From positions 919,501 to 983,500 of the forward strand of contig BSBN01001252.1 of NCBI GenBank assembly GCA_027924645.1: DNA of 64,000 nt, given 5' to 3'. The stretch is from Cunninghamia lanceolata. Taxonomy: Eukaryota > Streptophyta > Pinopsida > Cupressales > Cupressaceae. The translations under genes and the position numbers were made by a program. Under the pieces are notes generated by a model, which did not search any database, was not told the origin of the DNA, and saw only the letters and a list, made by a program, of their open reading frames with translations. Positions 60,040-64,000 of this stretch are shown in pieces. Position 1 is the first letter of the stretch. Each line of letters starts with the position of its first letter.

Positions 60040-61220
60040 GTTGCAAGCTGCTACACTCCTGATCCATAGCTGGCTGTGATGACATAAGGCCCTAACCAAT
60101 TGGGTTTAAACTTTCCTTTTTTAGGTTGCTCCTACAAATTTTCCTGATTTTCCATAAGGACCAATTCTCCTACTTCAAATTTTTAGTTTTTGATTTTCTT
60201 GTGATAGCTTCTTATGAGGTGATTTTGGTAGGCCTATAGATGGTTCAATGCATCCAGACATTTCTCATCCAGTAATTCTAGTTCATGCAGCCTTGTGACT
60301 CGGTATTCCTCATCGGTGATTATGTTTTGCAGAGAAACTCTTAAGGATGGGAGCTTGACCTCAATAGGTAAAATGACTTTGGATCCGAATACAAGGGAAT
60401 ATGGAGTGGCACCTTTGGGTGTACGAATGCTTGTGTAATAGGCCCATAGGGTGGGATTGAGCTGAAGGTGCTAGTCACGGCCAGCTTCATTAACTGTCTT
60501 CTTTAGAATGCAGAGGATGGTTTTATTTGAAGCTTCTACTTGACCGTTACCTTAAGGGTAATATGGAGTGGAGAAATGGTGTTGCATTTAGAATTTCTCG
60601 CACAAGGTGCAGACTTCCTGGTTCTTGAATGGTTTTCCATTGTTGGTGATGATGGAATGGGGGATGCCGTAACAATATATGATGTAATGGAGTATGAACT
60701 TGGATATCTGTGTTCCTGTGGTGAAGGTGAGTGGTATTGCTTCCACCCACTTAGTGAAGTATTTGGTAGAAATGATTATGAATTTATGGCCATTGGATGA
60801 TGGTGGATGGATTTTCCCTACGAGGTCAAGTCCCCACTGTGAGAAAGGCCACAGTGTCATGATTGGCTGCAATTCTTGTGCTGGTGCATGAATGAGATCT
60901 CCATGCTGTTGACATGGAAAGCACTTCTTTATGAACTGGTAGGCATCTCACTCCATGGTTGGCCAATAGTACTCGGTCCTCAGGATCTTCTTAGCTAAAG
61001 TTGGTCCACTTGAATGTGCCCCACAGAGGTACATCATAAAAGCGTGCCATCAAGACTCCTTTTGTATAGGGTATCTCTGACAATGGTGAAGCAGGAGGCT
61101 CGGCGGATGACAGTTTTTCGTTGTGAGGTGGATAGGTTAGGAGGGATGATGTTATTGTCGAGGTACAGATAAGTCTCTTGATACCATGGGGATAAGGGAC
61201 CAACAATTTTGCATACTAGC
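60040..61220 (-). pseudogene. gypsy integrase (Tat-like element)
   Basis: Minus strand, from right to left: the linker after RNase H (LSPWYQETYLYLDNNIIPP and YKRSLDGTLL), a likely deletion near 61030, then the zinc module (AHSSGPTLAKKIL, FIKKCFPCQQHGDLIHAP, about 61015-60890). The core has WPFSQWGLDLVGKI with its Asp (about 60845). The second site reads IITNNGKPFKNQ with Asn for Asp (about 60640). After frameshifts and stops the C-terminus appears: TPYSLVFGSKVILPIEV, HLIRSYHKK and NWLGPYVI, a GPY/F module (about 60105-60080). Catalysis is lost at one of three acidic residues. Confidence 0.85.
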
Positions 61221-61225
61221 TCTGA

Positions 61226-62290
61226 TTAGGGAACATCATATGCTGGAATGGGGAGCTCTTTGATCAGGAACTCGCACTTCTTGCTATCATTCTTCATATT
61301 GACCAGGGATCCGATTGTTGCCATGGTGTCTACAGCTTTGTTATTTAGCCTTGGTATTTGTTCAAAGTGGATATCATCTAAATAGTCTTTAAAGTCATCG
61401 ACCATCTTTTTATAAGGCAAGAGTTTATCATCCTTAGTCTTGTACTCATTGTTTACTTGCCAGATGACCAGTTGGGAGTCACCATACATTGTCAGCTTCT
61501 CGATTTTCCATTTGATTGCCATTCGAAGACCTGTGATGAGGGCCTCATACTCTGCCACATTGTTGGTACACAAAAATGTAATTTTCAATGACTTAGGGAT
61601 GGTGTCACCTTGAGGGGTAACAAACAAGATGCCTGCCCCCGAGCCTCTGCGTGTATATGACCCATTGAAATACATTTTCCATGTTTCTGTTGCTGGTGCT
61701 ATTGTCAAGATGGCTTCATCAGGGAACTCTGTGAGTGTAGGATGTTCTGCGAGAATAGGTACTTCATCCAATTGATTGGCAATGACCTGTCCTTTGATAG
61801 CCTTTCTCTCTATGTATTCAATGTCCAATTCACTGAGGATCATGACCCATTTTACCATTTTCCCAGTAAGAACAACTTTATTTAGCAGATATTTTAGTGG
61901 ATCGATCTTGGCGATGAGCTTAGTTTTGTGATTGAGTATGTAGTGTCTTAACTTTTGTGAAGTAAATACCACAGCTAGGCATGCTCATTCAATTGATGTA
62001 TAATTTACCTCATAGGATATCAAGGTGTGGCTAATATAATATATAGCTCTTTCCTTCCCTTGTTCATCATGTTGTGCCAATAAGGCCCCTATTGCAGTTT
62101 TGGTTGCTAAGATGTATAAAAGGAGAGGCTCTCCTTGCCTTGGTGGAGTGAGAATAGGGGGATTAGCCAAATACTCCTTTAACTAGTTGAAGGCAGCCTG
62201 ACACTGATTGCCCCAGACAAAAGTTGTATCCTTTCTAAGTAGGTGTTGAAAAGGTTGACACTTATCAGCAAGTTGAGCAATAAACCATCA
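61226..62290 (-). pseudogene. gypsy RNase H plus second archaeal-type RNase H
   Basis: Same frame as RT. The first RNase H reads PPRQGEPLLLYILATKTAIG, QDEQ-like KERAIYYISHTL (minus strand 62160-61985), a TGA, then VVFTSQKLRHYILNHKTKLI. The second domain (about 61690-61300) reads KMYFNGSYTRRGSGAGILFV, CTNNVAEYEALITGL, MYGDSQLVIWQVN and LNNKAVDTMATIGSLV. Its first catalytic Asp is Asn (FNG for FDG); Glu and the later two Asp survive. This 248-codon stretch (61226-61972) is the longest fully open frame in the window. The second RNase H is the Tat hallmark. Confidence 0.9.
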
Positions 62291-63000
62291 GATGGACTGG
62301 AGTTTCCCTTGTAGACTTTGTAGCTATTTTAGTGTCTTAGGAGGAGGCATTTCTATGAAAGCTTTGACTTTAGCAGGATCTAACTCAATTCCTCTTCTAG
62401 AGACTATGTATCCCAAAAGCTTTCCTGAGGTAACCCCCAAAACACATTTCTTTGGATTCAGGCGCACATTATATTGGTCCAGTTGGTCAAAGATCTTTGT
62501 TAACATGTCCAGGTGTTCCTCTCTTGTCTTTGATTTCCCTAGAAAATAATCCACATAATCTTCCATGATGTGGTGGAAAAGATCATGGAAGATAACAGTC
62601 ATAGCTCGTTGATAAGTAGCTCGGGCATCTTTCAGGCTGAATGGCATCACCAACCAACAGTATGTCCCCCATTGGCATATAAAGGCTGTCTTATGTTGAT
62701 CCTCTTCTTCGATCCTGATTTGATTATACCCTAAAAAGTCATCCATCAGGGATAACATCTAATGTTCTACCGTAAGATCCACTATCATGTCAATGTTTGG
62801 TAGAGGGAAGTCATCCTTTAGGAAGGCTTTGTTAGGGTCTCAGAAGTCAGTGCAGCAATAGATTCGACCATCAAGTTTTGTTACTAGCACTAGGTTGGAT
62901 ACCCACTTAGGATAGTCAATTGGTTAGATGAACCCCACGTCTAGTAGTTTCTTCAATTCAACTTTGACTAGGAGGGCAACCTGAGGGTTCATCTTTCTTA
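62291..63000 (-). pseudogene. gypsy reverse transcriptase (Tat-like element)
   Basis: Minus strand, one frame: LKKLLDVGFI, TAA or TAG, YPKWVSNLVLV, a TDF box followed by TGA, DDFPLPNIDMIVDL and a TAG. Next come MDDFLGYNQIRI (usually G at the third position), HKTAFICQWGTYCWLVMPF, ATYQRAMTVIFHDLFHHIME and the catalytic box YVDYFLGKS. In that box the second Asp of YVDD is Tyr (about 62555). LNPKKCVLGVTSGKLLGYIV and the ELDPAKVKAF connection close the domain. RT would be inactive from the box change alone. Confidence 0.9.
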
Positions 63001-64000
63001 GCTTTTGTTTCATTGGTTTTGCATCAGACCGCACTGCAAGGTGATGGACGACCAAGGCAGGATCTAGCCATGGCATATCTACATAGGTCCATGCAAAGTT
63101 GCAGTTTCTGTGTTTGAAGAATGCTAAGAAGTTTTCCTGCTCTGTTGTGTTGAGAGATTCTGCCCTGAAGGTGATTTTTGGCTCTTCTTTCGTCCCAAGA
63201 TTTATTTCTTGAGCCGGCTCCACAAGGATGGGTGATCTGTCAGGATATACCTTCTCTATTTTGGGAAGGCCCATGCTTCCATCTCCTAGCACCTCATGGA
63301 GGCTTTCACTAGGAGATACGTTCTTTCTTTTTACTTTTTTGGGATTTGACACTGCCGCAGAGCAGTTTTCACCATCAGACCCATGTTTGATTTTTATATT
63401 TTTGCGACTAGAAGCATGGGTTGTCTCCCTGAAATAGGTAGCCATATCAAGTTCCATAATGTATCTAGCTCTATGATCTCCCAGGGGGAAATGATCTCTA
63501 ACCCCCATCATTTCAGCGATTGCTTCATCATTTTGTGCTATGTCTAAGACGGGAGGTCCCTGTTGGTCCCAGTCTATGAGGTCCAGGTATTGAGGGGCAG
63601 GTCATTAAATGAAGATGCTAAGGTGGTGACTATGTATATGGTGCATATGGAAGATTCAAAGAATTTGGTGAAGTCACTAAGGGAGTCTTGATGGCCTACT
63701 TCGTTGATATTATCGACTTCAGGAGAAACCGTAGCGACCTCAGCTAAGATACATTCACCACTGGTGAGGATATGTTGTCTTTGTCCATATCCTAACCCTT
63801 GAGTGTAGGGATTCCTCGTTTCTTGAACTAGTTCTATGATCCTTTGTTCATGAAGGCCGATATCGCCTTGTCCTTTTTAGCCCATGTTTTTGACGATTTC
63901 TAACCCTTTGCCGTAGATTTCAGATGGTATGGTAGGGGTTTCTTGCTCTGTTTCTTCATTTTTATACAGCCATGATGATATGTCTTCGAGCACATCTTGA
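63001..64000 (-). pseudogene. gypsy linker with G-patch-like motif, upstream of RT
   Basis: Minus strand from 64000: SSWLYKNEETEQETPTIPSE, then GLEIVKNMG, TAA, KGQGDIGLHEQRIIELVQ and GLGYGQRQ, a G-patch-like arrangement seen between protease and RT in some gypsy elements. TLASSFNDLPLNTW and, after a shift, MMGVRDHFPLGDHRARYIME follow. Then come a Lys-rich part and FAWTYVDMPWLDPALVVHHL, PMKQKLRKMNPQVALLVKVE, the entry to RT. Protease and gag should lie beyond the window. The open frame 62924-63511 (195 codons) is intact. Confidence 0.78.

Larger units (their letters stand above)
53016..64000 (-). mobile_element. Ty3/gypsy Tat-like element (minus strand, 5' part outside window)
   Basis: Reads right to left: G-patch-like linker, RT, RNase H, a second RNase H, integrase, a long noncoding spacer, a PMD-type ORF on the opposite strand, a polypurine tract and one LTR. 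The second, archaeal-type RNase H is the accepted mark of the Tat lineage; antisense accessory ORFs between pol and the 3' LTR are also known there. It lies inside element C's RT. The 5-bp duplication should be AAGGT (53011-53015); the other copy is beyond the window. Three catalytic Asp residues are mutated, and stops are numerous. Confidence 0.9.

Overview
The window looks like plant nuclear DNA from a large, repeat-rich genome, probably a gymnosperm or another big-genome seed plant. The evidence is Ty1/copia and Ty3/gypsy LTR retrotransposons primed by initiator tRNA-Met, DUF4283-type LINEs, a tRNA-derived SINE, plant-mobile-domain-like antisense ORFs and AT-rich spacers. I found no intact host gene, no tRNA or rRNA gene and no CRISPR array. 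Essentially every coding region is a decayed transposable-element ORF, and the species cannot be named from this sequence.

Layout. 1-890: LINE-like remnant. 1019-8023: a complete but internally deleted copia element (A) with ~1.67-kb LTRs, TSD TCACC, a six-unit zinc-knuckle gag and a cluster of polypurine tracts. 8741-11720: a LINE lacking its 3' part. 14211-14316: (TA)53. 14475-17841: two gypsy fragments separated by a 117-119-bp tandem array and a GGGATCCCG palindrome cluster. 18533-33674: a second copia element (B), split by a 5.36-kb TG...CA insertion (22474-27833, TSD TTGAG) in its RT region and by a 3.40-kb insertion (30052-33453, TSD AATAC) in its 3' LTR. The first insertion itself carries a SINE with a 20-bp TSD. 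34450-39600: antisense PMD-like remnant, coiled-coil fragment, LINE 3' ends and a ~200-bp AT-rich tandem array. 39580-43345: inverted pair of ~1-kb LINE-like ORF arms with a solo LTR (41068-42084, TSD ATAAG) between them. 44200-44720: RNase H with all four acidic catalytic residues. 44978-47985: three ~0.68-kb tandem units, the middle one carrying a 970-bp TIR transposon. 48285-53015: 5' LTR, gag and most of pol of a third copia element (C). 53016 to the window end: a gypsy Tat-like element on the minus strand, inserted in C's RT and carrying an antisense 770-codon PMD-type ORF.

How the parts relate. The junctions give a relative history: B received two LTR-type insertions, one of which received the SINE; C received the Tat element; the 0.68-kb array was amplified before the TIR element entered it. 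Decay is lopsided. Several frames stay open for 1.3-3 kb with no frameshift yet are full of TAG/TAA/TGA, often where family alignments have Gln or Arg. That fits C-to-T deamination of methylated, silenced elements.

The items least explained by known families are the antisense 201-codon ORF at 23017-23622, the PMD ORF at 55199-57511, the tandem zinc knuckles at 3342-3818, the palindrome cluster at 16240-16461 and the GGCGC/GGTGCC-rich block at 54700-55120.
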